Positions 25,909 through 34,658 of a stretch of DNA of 64,000 bases are shown in pieces (the stretch's first letter is position 1; each line of letters starts with the position of its first letter). The notes beneath the pieces were generated by a model. The model saw only the letters and a program-made list of their open reading frames with translations. It searched no databases and had not been told where the DNA came from. The DNA lies in the NCBI GenBank assembly GCA_963760285.1, contig CAVXCI010000003.1, positions 310,001 through 374,000 on the forward strand, given 5' to 3'. Both the position numbers and the translations under genes were made by a program. Origin of the DNA: PALSA-278 sp963760285. Lineage in GTDB: Bacteria; Acidobacteriota; Terriglobia; Acidiferrales; UBA7541.

Positions 25909-26445
25909 AAAGGCGCGGGGATCAGAACGGCCGTGGGGGCCATGCAGCGAGGTAGTAAAATTGACCATTTCGTAGGAAAAGGCGACCTGATCGTTTCTGT
26001 TGTGCATCCGGTGGCGGAATTGATGGAAAGGACGGCAATGGCGTCAACAGGGCCCGGTTGCGCCACGTAGAGATAAACGCCGCTTCCGGCGGGCAAAGCC
26101 GTGGTTATCCCCACACTGAGAAGACCATATTGTGAATTATGTACCTGCAAGGTGGTGATGCAGCCGTTATAGGTGAATTCGACAGTCGATCTGGATGCTC
26201 GGAGTTGCAGCGCCATGGGCAGAGACCAGTGTATTGGTATTCAAACTTCCAACGATTCCCAGCAGCGGGTTGTTTTCGCTGCCACCCAGCTTGAGTACGG
26301 TACCAGTGTTTATCGCTTTCAGGTTGTTGTCATTGGTGACGACGTAATGCTCGGAGGAAGCATCCGGGCCGGGCGCGCAAAGCGCAACGCCTGCGGCGAC
26401 CACGGCCATAACCAACAGAACCTTAAAATATCGTTTCATTTTCAT
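25909..26445 (-). pseudogene. Decayed secreted beta-propeller-like protein
   Basis: An ORF of 92 codons from ATG 26445 gives a signal peptide (FKVLLVMAVVAAGVALC) and the opening SSEHYVVTNDNNLKAINTGTVLKL, typical of acidobacterial lactonase-like propeller proteins. It then stops. The sequence continues in another frame (STVEFTYNGCITTLQVHNSQYGL, AIAVLSINSATGC), where ATGC is the usual blade-end motif, then appears to shift again (DQVAFSYEMVNFTTSL). The gene is thus frameshifted and far shorter than the usual 350-400 aa. I read it as a remnant. It is convergent with the 777-aa gene. Confidence 0.5.
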
Positions 26446-26849
26446 GCTCCTTGCCTGTCCAGAGAAACGACTACGGGCGCGCGGGAAACTCCCGTGCCCG
26501 GCGAATCCAATTCCAGCAGACGGAGTCCGAAGGCGACGTTAACCCGTCGGCAAGAGGACTGTCTGTCCACTATTGCACATCGCGGAGCGGCGGATATGCT
26601 GTGGTCACGACAGAAAAAGGCAAATACCTTACTTCGACGCAGGAAAGGCGTGCTTCGTTCGGGATAACCAGTGTGGCCAGTGGGCGACATAAATCGCAGT
26701 GGGAGGAAGGCTACACGGTCACAGGAAGGATGCCCTGCTGTGGCGGATTCGATATGACCGGGAATGAAATTGGCGCACGTCGCCTTGGCGTAGCAGTGAT
26801 CCACCACATTGGATAGCCGGCCTGCGTTAACAGAGACGGGACGGAGCGG
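26446..26849. other. 404-bp region without a recognised gene
   Basis: Open frames exist on both strands, but none has a ribosome site, a compositional signature or a recognisable protein. It presumably holds the promoter of the decayed propeller gene and otherwise looks like degenerate sequence. Confidence 0.4.
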
Positions 26850-27152
26850 TTAACCGTTCTCGCGGTAGTTGCGGTATTCGGGGGGAACGTCGTCTTCGGG
26901 GACTTCGTGGGTTTTCACTTCGCCCTGATCGGGTTCGGGGGCGTTTTCCACGCCGTCCACGACCATGGCCTCGAAATCCTGGCCTTCCTCGGCGAGTTCG
27001 CGGACACTTTCAGAATCCACGGAGGCGACATCAGAGATTCCTTCGGTGTCACCCGACTGGCCAGCTTCGCGGGTTTCGGCGGATTCGCGTTCGGCCTGGC
27101 CGTGCGCAGGGAGTTCGGGTTTCTTGAGCGGATGCTTTTTGTCCGAGGACAT
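26850..27152 (-). CDS. Small acidic, probably disordered protein
   Basis: This is a 100-aa protein, rich in Glu, Asp, Ser and Pro with almost no hydrophobic core (for example SAETREAGQSGDTEGISDVAS and PEPDQGEVKTHEVPEDD). ATG 27152 follows AGGAG about 10 nt upstream. No domain is recognised. Its composition predicts an intrinsically disordered cytosolic protein. Confidence 0.6.
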   Translation of the reverse strand: MSSDKKHPLKKPELPAHGQAERESAETREAGQSGDTEGISDVASVDSESVRELAEEGQDFEAMVVDGVENAPEPDQGEVKTHEVPEDDVPPEYRNYRENG

Positions 27153-27621
27153 GATGAAGGATCTCCTGTAAACGAAGGTAGCACAGCGCGAGGGCGGGGG
27201 CAACGAGCGGAGGGTTGCGACCCGGGGAGAAGAGCATTGAGTACGCGTTCAAAATGAAACGCGGGGGGCCGTTGCGGAGAAATTGCAGTGCGGGGTGAAA
27301 GCACGACAGACCCCTGCCTAAGCGTCCGCCCAAGGCGGACGATGGCTCGGGATGACCAGGCTGGCGGTGGGGCGGCATGAATAAAGCGGAGCAGGGCCGC
27401 ACGTGAGAAGGCTGGAGCGCGACAGTGGTTGAGCAAGGCTGCACGTGAGAAGACCGGGGGCACCACATTGGTGAACAGGGCCACGTGCGAGGAGGCCGTG
27501 GACTCGCCATGGCGGACTGGGGATGACCAAATGTAAAGTGGGCGAAAATATCCGCACAAAACTCCCTCGTCCCGGTGTGGCAGTGGACGAGGGAGTCTTG
27601 TGGAAGGCAAAAAATATGCTG
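27153..27621. other. Intergenic region with degenerate repeats
   Basis: This 469-bp spacer contains two copies of GCACGTGAGAAG (about 27397-27450) and the sequence GCGGACGATGGCTCGGGATGA (about 27336-27356), which recurs in similar form near 33785-33805. Part of it resembles the spacer at 28740-28920 because of the HAF-gene duplication. No gene is supported. Confidence 0.45.
27561..27596 (-). terminator. Terminator hairpin of HAF gene A
   Basis: ACTCCCTCGTCC (27561-27572) pairs perfectly with GGACGAGGGAGT (27585-27596). It lies 25 bp beyond the stop of the leftward HAF gene and is homologous to the terminator of the second HAF copy at 28942-28975. The U-run is short here. Confidence 0.75.
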
Positions 27622-28533
27622 CTACTTCTGGACGGCCATGAATCCGTGCTCAACGCCAGACGAATCCAGAAAGTGGCCCACCAGCACCGGGGTGTTATTG
27701 ATGCCGCGAACCACGGTGGTGGAGCCGCCGGGAACGTCAATAGTGAGGAACTTATTCTGGGCTGGAACGGCGCCGAAACCATGAAGGTTGCCATTCGAAT
27801 CGGTATAGACGCCGACAACCTGGCCCTTGTCATTCAGCTTTTCCACCTCGGTGCTGGCTGCGCCGGGATAGTCAACGTCGGCGTAGGTTCCATTGCTGGC
27901 TTTGGTGAGCGTGAAACCATGGTCCACGCCGTTGGAATCGATCCAAAAGCCAGCGATATTCCCGAGGTTGTTTACGCCGGACGCCAGGGTGGTACTCGCG
28001 CTGGGATACTCGAGGTCTGTATAGGAGCCGCCGGTCTCCGAAAAACCATCCTGGGTTGAAACGACAAAGCTGCCGACCACCTGAGCGCTGTTGTTGATAG
28101 CGTAGGCCACCGTGTAGGAGGAGCCGGGATAGTCCAGCTGAGTGGTGTGGTTCGGCAGTACGAGGGTGAAGCCGTGGTAGTCACCGGAGCTGTCAACGAA
28201 GTAGCCGGTGGCTTCGTTGGAGTCGTTGATGTCCCAAATGGAGGTGGTGGTGGCGCTGGGATAGTCGTAGTCCTTATACGTGCCATTGGGCAGGCGGCCA
28301 TAGCCGTGCATGACGCCGCCAGAATCCGTCCAGTCGCCAACGATGATACCGGCCTTGTTGATGCCGGAAGCAGTGGTGGCAGTAGCGCCGGGATAATCCA
28401 GCTGGGTGAATGTGAAGGAAATGCCAGGCACGTTGGCGCTGGCGTGGCCGATGTTGGTGACCAGCAGAACGGTGACGGCCAGAGCGCAGAGAACCGCAAT
28501 GGCTGCTTTGATTGAAAAATTGGGCAATTTCAC
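27622..28533 (-). CDS. Secreted HAF-repeat protein, copy A
   Basis: This is a 303-aa protein with a GTG start at 28533 after AAAAGGAG, and a signal peptide (AAIAVLCALAVTVLLVTNIGHA). It consists of about seven tandem ~35-residue units of the HAF type: F-x-x-LDYPGAxxTxAxGINxxGxIVGxWxDSxGxxHGF. This predicted beta-propeller-like repeat is found in secreted proteins of Acidobacteriota and some other phyla; the ligand is unknown. It is a paralogue of the gene at 29003-29914, with the same length and a shared leader and terminator. Confidence 0.87.
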   Translation of the reverse strand: MKLPNFSIKAAIAVLCALAVTVLLVTNIGHASANVPGISFTFTQLDYPGATATTASGINKAGIIVGDWTDSGGVMHGYGRLPNGTYKDYDYPSATTTSIWDINDSNEATGYFVDSSGDYHGFTLVLPNHTTQLDYPGSSYTVAYAINNSAQVVGSFVVSTQDGFSETGGSYTDLEYPSASTTLASGVNNLGNIAGFWIDSNGVDHGFTLTKASNGTYADVDYPGAASTEVEKLNDKGQVVGVYTDSNGNLHGFGAVPAQNKFLTIDVPGGSTTVVRGINNTPVLVGHFLDSSGVEHGFMAVQK

Positions 28534-28559
28534 AGAGGGTCTCCTTTTATACCACGTTG

Positions 28560-28640
28560 AATTTGACTACCTGCATCGAGCGCGGGCGAAGGCCCGCGCC
28601 GAAACAGCTACTTCCAGAAAACCGAAAAACCGTGCTTCTT
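28560..28640 (-). promoter_or_regulatory. Conserved 5' leader of HAF gene A
   Basis: This leader is closely similar to 29940-30020 upstream of copy B. It includes GTAGTCAAATTC next to the start, a GC-rich hairpin (GCGCGGGC 28580-28587 with GCCCGCGC 28592-28599), the GTAGCTG box, and GGTTTTCTGG. It could be a regulatory RNA element or simply promoter sequence retained after duplication. Confidence 0.45.
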
Positions 28641-28941
28641 CACATGTCTTATAGCGCAACGCGGGCGACATGAAAAGGGTATTCCAACCTTTCAGGACCC
28701 CGGTTTGGCAGGGTCCAGCCGAAAATCCTCGGCCGGGATCTCGGGAGGGCGATGGGCGGCCGTGTTCAACTTGAAATGCGGGGCGGCTGAGATGAAATTG
28801 CGCTGCGGGACAAGAGCACAACGGATGCCTCTCGCAAGAGCCGGCTTGAGCCAGCCGGTGCCTTCCTACGGCAGGATCCCTTCGACAAGCTCAGGACGCC
28901 GGGGCAGGCGACGGCCAAATATAAAATGGGGAGGAAAAAAC

Positions 28942-28975
28942 TCCCTCGTCCCGAATACCCGAGGGACGAGGGAGC
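28942..28975 (-). terminator. Rho-independent terminator of HAF gene B
   Basis: On the minus strand CTCCCTCGTCCC (pairing positions 28964-28975) and GGGACGAGGGAG (28942-28953) form a 12-bp perfect stem, followed at once by TTTTTT. It lies 27 bp after the stop of copy B. Confidence 0.9.
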
Positions 28976-29002
28976 CGTGCCGGCGAAGTGCAAAGGCTGG
29001 GC

Positions 29003-29914
29003 CTAATTCGCAGTCGCCATGAAGCCGTGCTCGTTGCCGGAGCCATCGAGGAAGTGGCCCACCAGCACCGGGGTGTTGTTCATGCCGCGAATCACGGTGG
29101 AGGAGCCGCCGGGAACGTCAATGGTCAGAAACTCATTCCTGGCCGGGACGGCGCCGAAACCATGGAGGTTGCCGTTTGAATCGGTGTAGACGCCGACGAC
29201 CTGGCCTTTGTCATTATTTCTTTCGATCGAAGTGCCCACGGCGCCCGGATAGTCAACGTCGGCCCAGGTCCCATTGACCGCCTTGGTGAGCGTGAAGCCA
29301 TGCTCGTTGCCGCTGGAATCAAACCATTCGCCAACGATATTGCCGCTGGTGTTGACGCCTGATGCCAGAGCGTAGGAGCCACCGGGATACAGGAGATCCG
29401 TGTAGTTGCCGCCGGTTTCCGAGAAACCATCCTGATTCGAGCCATTGGACCACGTGCCCACAACCTGGCCGCTGTTGTTGAGGCCATAAGCGACGGTGTA
29501 GGTACCCGTGGGGTAGTCCAGCTGGGTGGTGTGGTTCGGCAGCACGAGGGTGAAGCCGTGGTAGTTCCCAGAGCTGTCAATGAAGTAGCCGGTGGCTTTA
29601 TTGGAATCGTTGATGTCCCAAATGGAGGTGGTGGTGGCGCTGGGATAGTCGTAGTCCTTATACGTGCCATTGGGCAGGCGGCCATAGCCATGCACGACGC
29701 CGCTAGAATCCGTCCAGTCACCAACGATGATGCCGGCCTTGTTGATCCCCGATGCGGTGGTGGCAGTAGCTCCGGGATAATCCAGCTGGGTGAAGGTGAA
29801 TGAAATGGGCGCCTTGGCGCTGGCGCGGCCGAAGCTGGTGGCCAGCAGGACGGTGACGGCCAGAGCGCAGAGAACGACAACGGCCGCTTTTATCGAGAAG
29901 TTGGGCAATTTCAC
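29003..29914 (-). CDS. Secreted HAF-repeat protein, copy B
   Basis: This is a 303-aa paralogue of the gene at 27622-28533. The GTG start at 29914 follows AAAAGGAGATTCTTC. It has the same signal peptide layout and the same series of HAF units (for example FTQLDYPGATATTASGINKA and GQVVGVYTDSNGNLHGFGAV). Differences from copy A cluster in the middle blades (NGSNQDGFSETGGNYTDLLYPGG versus VSTQDGFSETGGSYTDLEYPSA). The first ~100 and last ~80 residues are almost the same. The offset between the two genes is 1381 bp at both start and stop. Confidence 0.87.
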   Translation of the reverse strand: MKLPNFSIKAAVVVLCALAVTVLLATSFGRASAKAPISFTFTQLDYPGATATTASGINKAGIIVGDWTDSSGVVHGYGRLPNGTYKDYDYPSATTTSIWDINDSNKATGYFIDSSGNYHGFTLVLPNHTTQLDYPTGTYTVAYGLNNSGQVVGTWSNGSNQDGFSETGGNYTDLLYPGGSYALASGVNTSGNIVGEWFDSSGNEHGFTLTKAVNGTWADVDYPGAVGTSIERNNDKGQVVGVYTDSNGNLHGFGAVPARNEFLTIDVPGGSSTVIRGMNNTPVLVGHFLDGSGNEHGFMATAN

Positions 29915-30245
29915 GAAGAATCTCCTTTTGTACCATATTGAATTTGACTACCTGCATCGAATGCGGGCGAACGCCCGCGCTGAGGCAGCTACCGCCAGAA
30001 AACCGGAAAACTGCGCGCCCTCAGGCTGCTGTCATCGCGACGCGAGCAACATGAGGAGTGCGCTTCAGCCCTCCAAGATCTGGGGGCGGTCCTGATCCGC
30101 CCAGAATCCTCGCTTGCAGCACTTCCGTGATAGGATGAGCGCACGCAATCCCGCACCGGGAGGACTGGTCTCCCAGGTGTTATACGGTAAACGGAGCCAG
30201 TCGGTCTTTTAGAATAGTTTAAGAATTCCTAAAGACTGCGTTGGT
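29915..30245. other. Divergent spacer: HAF gene B leader and regulator promoter
   Basis: Positions 29940-30020 are the second copy of the HAF leader, with a hairpin formed by GCGGGCG (29963-29969) and CGCCCGC (29972-29978). Sequence similarity with the copy A leader fades near 30110. The right end carries the near-palindrome described separately. Confidence 0.5.
30218..30233 (+). promoter_or_regulatory. Near-palindrome just upstream of the CadC-like regulator
   Basis: TTTAAGAATTCCTAAA is symmetrical except for one base pair. It ends 12 bp before the ATG of the winged-helix regulator. Its placement suggests an autoregulatory operator that would block transcription or translation initiation. 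Confidence 0.45.
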
Positions 30246-32282
30246 ATGCCCAGAGCCCCCAAAGAGTTTCTACACCTTGGTCCCTTCCAACTGGTTGTGG
30301 CGGACAGGGTTCTGGTCCGCGACGGCCGGCCAGTGCTGCTAGCACCCCGCGCGGTGGAAGTGCTGGTGGCGCTGGCTACACATGCCAATGAGGTGGTCAG
30401 CAAAGATGACCTGATGAAGGCCGTCTGGCCGGATACGTTCGTGGAGGAAGTGAATCTGGCGGTCTACATCTCCGCCCTGCGGAAACTGCTGGCCAGCGCG
30501 GGCAGCCCGCTGCAGATTGAAACGCTGGCGAAGCGCGGCTACCGGCTAGTGGGCGAAGTTTGCGCGGTGGACCATAGGACCACACAACAGGCCGAGGAAG
30601 ATGTTGCCTCCACGGGCGCACTAGCGCCCGGCAGCAAGCTCTCAGAGGGAGCGAGTTCGCTGCCCGGGGTGCGGGCTACCAGCGAGTCTGACAATACTGA
30701 CCTAAAGACGGGCTACTTCCCGCACCAGCGGGGACTGATCGGGATATCAATCACCGTGGTACTGCTTCTGGCGACCGGTTTCTGGCTGGAATACGGAGCC
30801 AATCGCGATAAGACCGGGGTGGAAGCCGCCGGGGCGCGAATCCATTCGCTGGCGGTCCTGCCGCTGCAGAATCTTTCAGGGGATCCGGAGCAGGATTACT
30901 TTGCGGCGGGAATCACCGACCAGTTGATTACCGAGCTGGCGCACGTTCACGGATTGCGGGTGGTTTCGCGGACGTCGTCGTCACAATTCCAGGGGCGAAA
31001 TGCTTCGCTGCCGGAGATCGCGAGCGAACTGCGCGTGGACGGAGTGATCGAAGGATCCGTGGCGCGGGCGGGGAACCGCGTGCGCATTACCGCGCAGCTG
31101 ATTGAAGCGGCCAACGACCGCCATCTCTGGGCTGGAAGCTATGAGGACTCGCTGGACGAAGTAATCGCGGTGCAGGATCGCGTGGCGCGGGACGTGGCGC
31201 GCGAAGTGAGCGCGGCGGTGAATCCAGAGAGTTCGCTTCCGGCGGCGGCCGCGCGATCAACGCGGACGGCCGTCAATCAGCAGGCATACGACGATTACCT
31301 TCGCGGGCTTTACCTGTGGAACCGGCGTGGCGACCGGACATATGAGAAAGCCGCGGAATATTTTTCGCGAGCCACGCGCGAGGACCCGCGATTTGCTCCC
31401 GCGTTTGCAGGTCTCGCGGATACCTATGTTTTGGAATCGTTGAGCAGCGGCCAGGGGCCGGAATTCGGGACGAAAGCGCGCCAGGCGGCGTTGCAAGCGC
31501 TGGCGCTGGACGGCGATTCCGCGGAGGCGCATGCCGCGCTCGGAGCCGTGAGCGCCGTCTTCGAATGGGATTGGGCCACCGCGGGGCGGGAATTTCAACG
31601 GTCCATTGTATTGGATCCCAACTACGCCACGGCTCACCAGTGGTACGCCGTTTTCTATCTTGTTCCCATGCAGCGATACGAGGAAGCAGCCATGGAAGCG
31701 AAAGTGGCGCAGGATTTGGATCCGCTCTCGCCCATCATGGCGGTGGATAACGCGTGGATTGAATATCTGCGGGGGAATTATGCCCAGGCGGAACAGAGAC
31801 TCGACCGCGTCCTAGCGATGGATCCGGACTTCACTCCGGCGCTTTTTCGCTTGCAGAACCTGTACCTGATGGAGGGAAAGAACGCCGAGAGTATTCAGGC
31901 CGCGACCCGTATTCTGCGGCTGGAGGGTAACGAGAGCCGCGCCCGCTCCAAGGAGGAAGGCTTCGCCCAAGGCGGGATGCGAGGAGCCGCGCGCGCGGAC
32001 CTCGACATGGCCGTCCACGCGAACTGGCCGCATCCGCTGCGGTGGGGGGTGACCTATGCGCAATTATATGCAGGCCTGGGCGATTCTGCCCGCGCATGCA
32101 AAATGCTTCGCGGCAGCATTGATGTTCGGGAACCGGCGCTGCTCTATTTGACTGTCGATCCAGTCAACAGGCCTGTGCATGCGCTTGCATGCTACCGGGA
32201 CGTTGCCGCGCAGATCGGCCTGCCGATTGGCGCGTCGGCACAAGGGGCCTCGCCCGCGAGGGAAACTGCGGGTGGACGATAA
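30246..32282 (+). CDS. CadC-like transmembrane regulator: winged helix, TolB-like domain, TPRs
   Basis: This is a 678-aa protein. Residues 10-105 are an OmpR/CadC-type winged helix (LLAPRAVEVLVALATHANEVV, SKDDLMKAVWPDTFVEEVNLAVYISALRKLL, ETLAKRGYRLVGEV). A membrane helix follows at about 165-182 (GLIGISITVVLLLATGFWLEY). Then comes a TolB-N-like domain typical of these regulators (SLAVLPLQNLSGDPEQDYFAAGITDQLITELA, through LRVDGVIEGSVARAGNRVRITAQLI) and C-terminal TPR-like repeats. The DNA-binding domain is cytoplasmic and the sensor periplasmic. No clear ribosome site precedes ATG 30246, so a leaderless or weakly translated mRNA is possible. Confidence 0.85.
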   Translation: MPRAPKEFLHLGPFQLVVADRVLVRDGRPVLLAPRAVEVLVALATHANEVVSKDDLMKAVWPDTFVEEVNLAVYISALRKLLASAGSPLQIETLAKRGYRLVGEVCAVDHRTTQQAEEDVASTGALAPGSKLSEGASSLPGVRATSESDNTDLKTGYFPHQRGLIGISITVVLLLATGFWLEYGANRDKTGVEAAGARIHSLAVLPLQNLSGDPEQDYFAAGITDQLITELAHVHGLRVVSRTSSSQFQGRNASLPEIASELRVDGVIEGSVARAGNRVRITAQLIEAANDRHLWAGSYEDSLDEVIAVQDRVARDVAREVSAAVNPESSLPAAAARSTRTAVNQQAYDDYLRGLYLWNRRGDRTYEKAAEYFSRATREDPRFAPAFAGLADTYVLESLSSGQGPEFGTKARQAALQALALDGDSAEAHAALGAVSAVFEWDWATAGREFQRSIVLDPNYATAHQWYAVFYLVPMQRYEEAAMEAKVAQDLDPLSPIMAVDNAWIEYLRGNYAQAEQRLDRVLAMDPDFTPALFRLQNLYLMEGKNAESIQAATRILRLEGNESRARSKEEGFAQGGMRGAARADLDMAVHANWPHPLRWGVTYAQLYAGLGDSARACKMLRGSIDVREPALLYLTVDPVNRPVHALACYRDVAAQIGLPIGASAQGASPARETAGGR

Positions 32283-32341
32283 GCATCCAAACAGTTGCGG
32301 GGAAGAGTATACTGGGGGCAGTGAACCTCAGGCTGAATGCC

Positions 32342-33577
32342 ATGGCGAAGCGCAACATCCAATTCGCTTTGATTGCCGCTGCAACGCTGCTGGCAGCTTT
32401 CTGCGTGCTCCCGGCTTATGCGCAACGTGGTGGAGGCGGAAGCCGTGGCGGAGGCTTCAGCGGTGGACACTTTGGAGGCAGCCCCAGCGGACATTCTTCA
32501 GGGATGAGCGGAACGCAAAGCGCAAGCGGACATTCGTTCGGATCGTGGTTTGGGCATCACGCCGCAACCAAGACCACTGCAACAACCGCGCCAGCATTGC
32601 CGCAGCGGGGCGGAACGGCTCCGGGGGCCGGCGCCGCTGGGCACTCTTATATGCCGCTGCCGCCGGCGATTACCGCGCATACTGCCGAACCCGAATACAT
32701 ATTCATACCGCCTCCGGAAGCATCACCCGCACGAAAAGGAAGGGTGGGTAGCTCGCCGACGTCCGCACATGCTCCCGCTCCGGCTGTAGGGAAGACAATG
32801 TTGCCCGTGAGTTCTCCCAAGCCGGGAGCGCCTCAGAGTTTCCCATCACCAGGCGGAAAGAACCCGCCGCCCACGCTGCAACCGACGCTGATCAACCCGT
32901 GGCAGCGGTTCCCATACCCGCCGCGCGGACCGGCGCTCTATGGTCCAAATTATTATTATTACAATCCGTGGTATTACAGCCCGTGGCTGTTCAATTCCGG
33001 ATTTGGGGGAGGGTGTTTCCCTGGCAGTGGGTTCGGTTTTGGCGGCGGATGGGGATTCGGCGGATGGGGCTCGCCATTTAATTCGTACAACCAATGCGGA
33101 GGTTTTGGACTGGGCTATCGCGGCTGGGGCAACTCCGGTTACGGCGGCTCCGGTTCTGGTTATGGCGGATATGGCCTGGCAGTAGGAGCGGCTGGCGGTT
33201 ATGGAAATGCGCCGGGAACGGATTCGAATTCTGAGAACAGCTCGCCAAATGATGCTTCGATGTACGGCCCGTATGCAGAGACGGAGGATCAGGCCGGCGC
33301 GAATTCAAACAGTGTGGCGGCGGAGACCGTCCTGCCGAACGCCGATGGCGAGCCATCCGCCAACAGCAATGTGGCCGCGCCGCCAAAGACGGTGCTCTAT
33401 TTCAAGGACAAAACCAGCGTGGACGTCTCGCAATATTGGCTGGAAGGCGGGGACATACACTACATCACTACCTATAATGCTTCGGGGATCGTTTCGTTCT
33501 CCAACCTGGACATGCAGAAAACCGTGGACCAGAATTATGCTCACGGTGCGCCGTTCCAATTGACTCCCCCCGGCTAA
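32342..33577 (+). CDS. Secreted Gly/Ser/Pro-rich protein of unknown function
   Basis: This is a 411-aa protein. The signal peptide AKRNIQFALIAAATLLAAFC ends near PAYAQ, followed by low-complexity GGGGSRGGGFSGGHFGG. The centre has NYYYYNPWYYSPW and long Gly/Phe/Tyr tracts. The C-terminal ~60 residues are folded-looking (TVLYFKDKTSVDVSQYWLEGG, then IHYITTYNASGIVSFSNLDM). Such Gly-rich secreted proteins are found at cell surfaces. ATG 32342 was chosen because the signal peptide begins there. It lies 59 bp after the regulator gene and may be its co-transcribed target. Confidence 0.65.
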   Translation: MAKRNIQFALIAAATLLAAFCVLPAYAQRGGGGSRGGGFSGGHFGGSPSGHSSGMSGTQSASGHSFGSWFGHHAATKTTATTAPALPQRGGTAPGAGAAGHSYMPLPPAITAHTAEPEYIFIPPPEASPARKGRVGSSPTSAHAPAPAVGKTMLPVSSPKPGAPQSFPSPGGKNPPPTLQPTLINPWQRFPYPPRGPALYGPNYYYYNPWYYSPWLFNSGFGGGCFPGSGFGFGGGWGFGGWGSPFNSYNQCGGFGLGYRGWGNSGYGGSGSGYGGYGLAVGAAGGYGNAPGTDSNSENSSPNDASMYGPYAETEDQAGANSNSVAAETVLPNADGEPSANSNVAAPPKTVLYFKDKTSVDVSQYWLEGGDIHYITTYNASGIVSFSNLDMQKTVDQNYAHGAPFQLTPPG

Positions 33578-33866
33578 CACAGAGCCCCCAGACACACTGT
33601 CCGCTCCTCGGCAGTAAATTAATTTCACTATTGGCAGTGACCGGACGCGGGAGAACTATTTCCGCGCGGATGGAAAATCACAGGGAAGACGATGGCCGTG
33701 CTAAATTAAAATCGGCGGGATGCTGCCACGAAAGAACTGTGGCGCAGAAAAAACGGCAGGACACTCGCTCAAGCGTGCGTAGAGCGCACGATGCCTCGGG
33801 ATGTCTCACAACAGAATGGGAAGCAAGAAAGTCTAGCGGAGGAGGAGAAGCTTTTCGCGGGGGCAG

Positions 33867-34451
33867 ATGAAGGCGAAGTTTTTTGCGACGCCGAGCGAGT
33901 TTCGCAACTGGATGGAAGAGAACCACGCCAGCATGGCGGAGCTTTGGGTGGGATTCCACAAGAAAGATTCGGGAAAGGCAAGCATCACCTGGCCGGAAAG
34001 CGTGGATGCGGCGCTGTGTTTTGGCTGGATTGACGGCATCAGAAAAAGCATCAATACCACCAGTTACATGATTCGATTTACGCCGCGCAGGACCCGCAGC
34101 ATCTGGAGCGCGGTGAACATTAAGCGCGCGGAGGAACTGCACAAGTTGGGATTGATGCATTCTGCGGGGCACAAGGTGTTTCAGGCGCGGACGGAACAGC
34201 GGTCCGCGATTTACGCGTACGAGCAGCGGAAAAACGCGGCGCTGGGCGCACAGTATGAGAGGAAGTTCCGGTCCAACAAAGCGGCGTGGAAGTTTTACCG
34301 CGCGCAAACGCCGGGATACCGAAAACTCACTGCGTGGTGGGTGATTAGCGCCAAGAGAGAAGAAACACGGCAGGCACGTCTGGCTAGGTTGATCGCTGAT
34401 TCGGAAAAGCAAAAAAGCGTCGGACCAATGAAGCGCCCGGGGAGGAAGTAG
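33867..34451 (+). CDS. YdeI/OmpD-associated family protein
   Basis: This is a 194-aa cytosolic protein. FATPSEFRNWMEENHASMAEL, VDAALCFGWIDGIRKSINTTSYMIRFTPRRTRSIWSAVNIKRAEEL and the C-terminal RAQTPGYRKLTAWWVISAKREETRQARLARLI are the hallmark blocks of the YdeI/OmdA family. Members have been linked to bacteriocin protection and stress, but the biochemical activity is unknown. The gene stands alone. Confidence 0.88.
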   Translation: MKAKFFATPSEFRNWMEENHASMAELWVGFHKKDSGKASITWPESVDAALCFGWIDGIRKSINTTSYMIRFTPRRTRSIWSAVNIKRAEELHKLGLMHSAGHKVFQARTEQRSAIYAYEQRKNAALGAQYERKFRSNKAAWKFYRAQTPGYRKLTAWWVISAKREETRQARLARLIADSEKQKSVGPMKRPGRK

Positions 34452-34658
34452 CCGCCGCAAAATTGCTTCCCGCCTGAAAAACAGTTCCAACGAATATCTT
34501 ATTTGTTGTAGGTCGAACTCTGGTGGCGAGTTCGCGGGCAGTTCATTCCCATCGACCGCGGGGGAGCAATTGAAGGCGTGGCGTGAGGGTGCTATGATGC
34601 GCGCGAAACGCGCCCGGAATGCGTCGCAGGACCCTCGTGCCGGGCCGGAGGCGGCAAA

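Larger units (their letters stand above)
28534..29002. other. Duplicated leader, spacer and terminator between HAF genes
   Basis: From right to left this spacer holds the terminator of copy B (28942-28975), a degenerate stretch, and the 5' leader of copy A (about 28541-28740) that matches the leader of copy B. No separate gene is supported. Confidence 0.55.

Noticed and set aside
26446..26849. Candidate CRISPR-like or regulatory array in the gene-poor spacer
   Set aside because: No regularly spaced repeats are present here or elsewhere in the window.
27318..27833. Arg/Pro/Ser-rich frames near the HAF genes
   Set aside because: They are off-frame readings of HAF repeats and their GC-rich spacers, with no start signal or recognisable protein.
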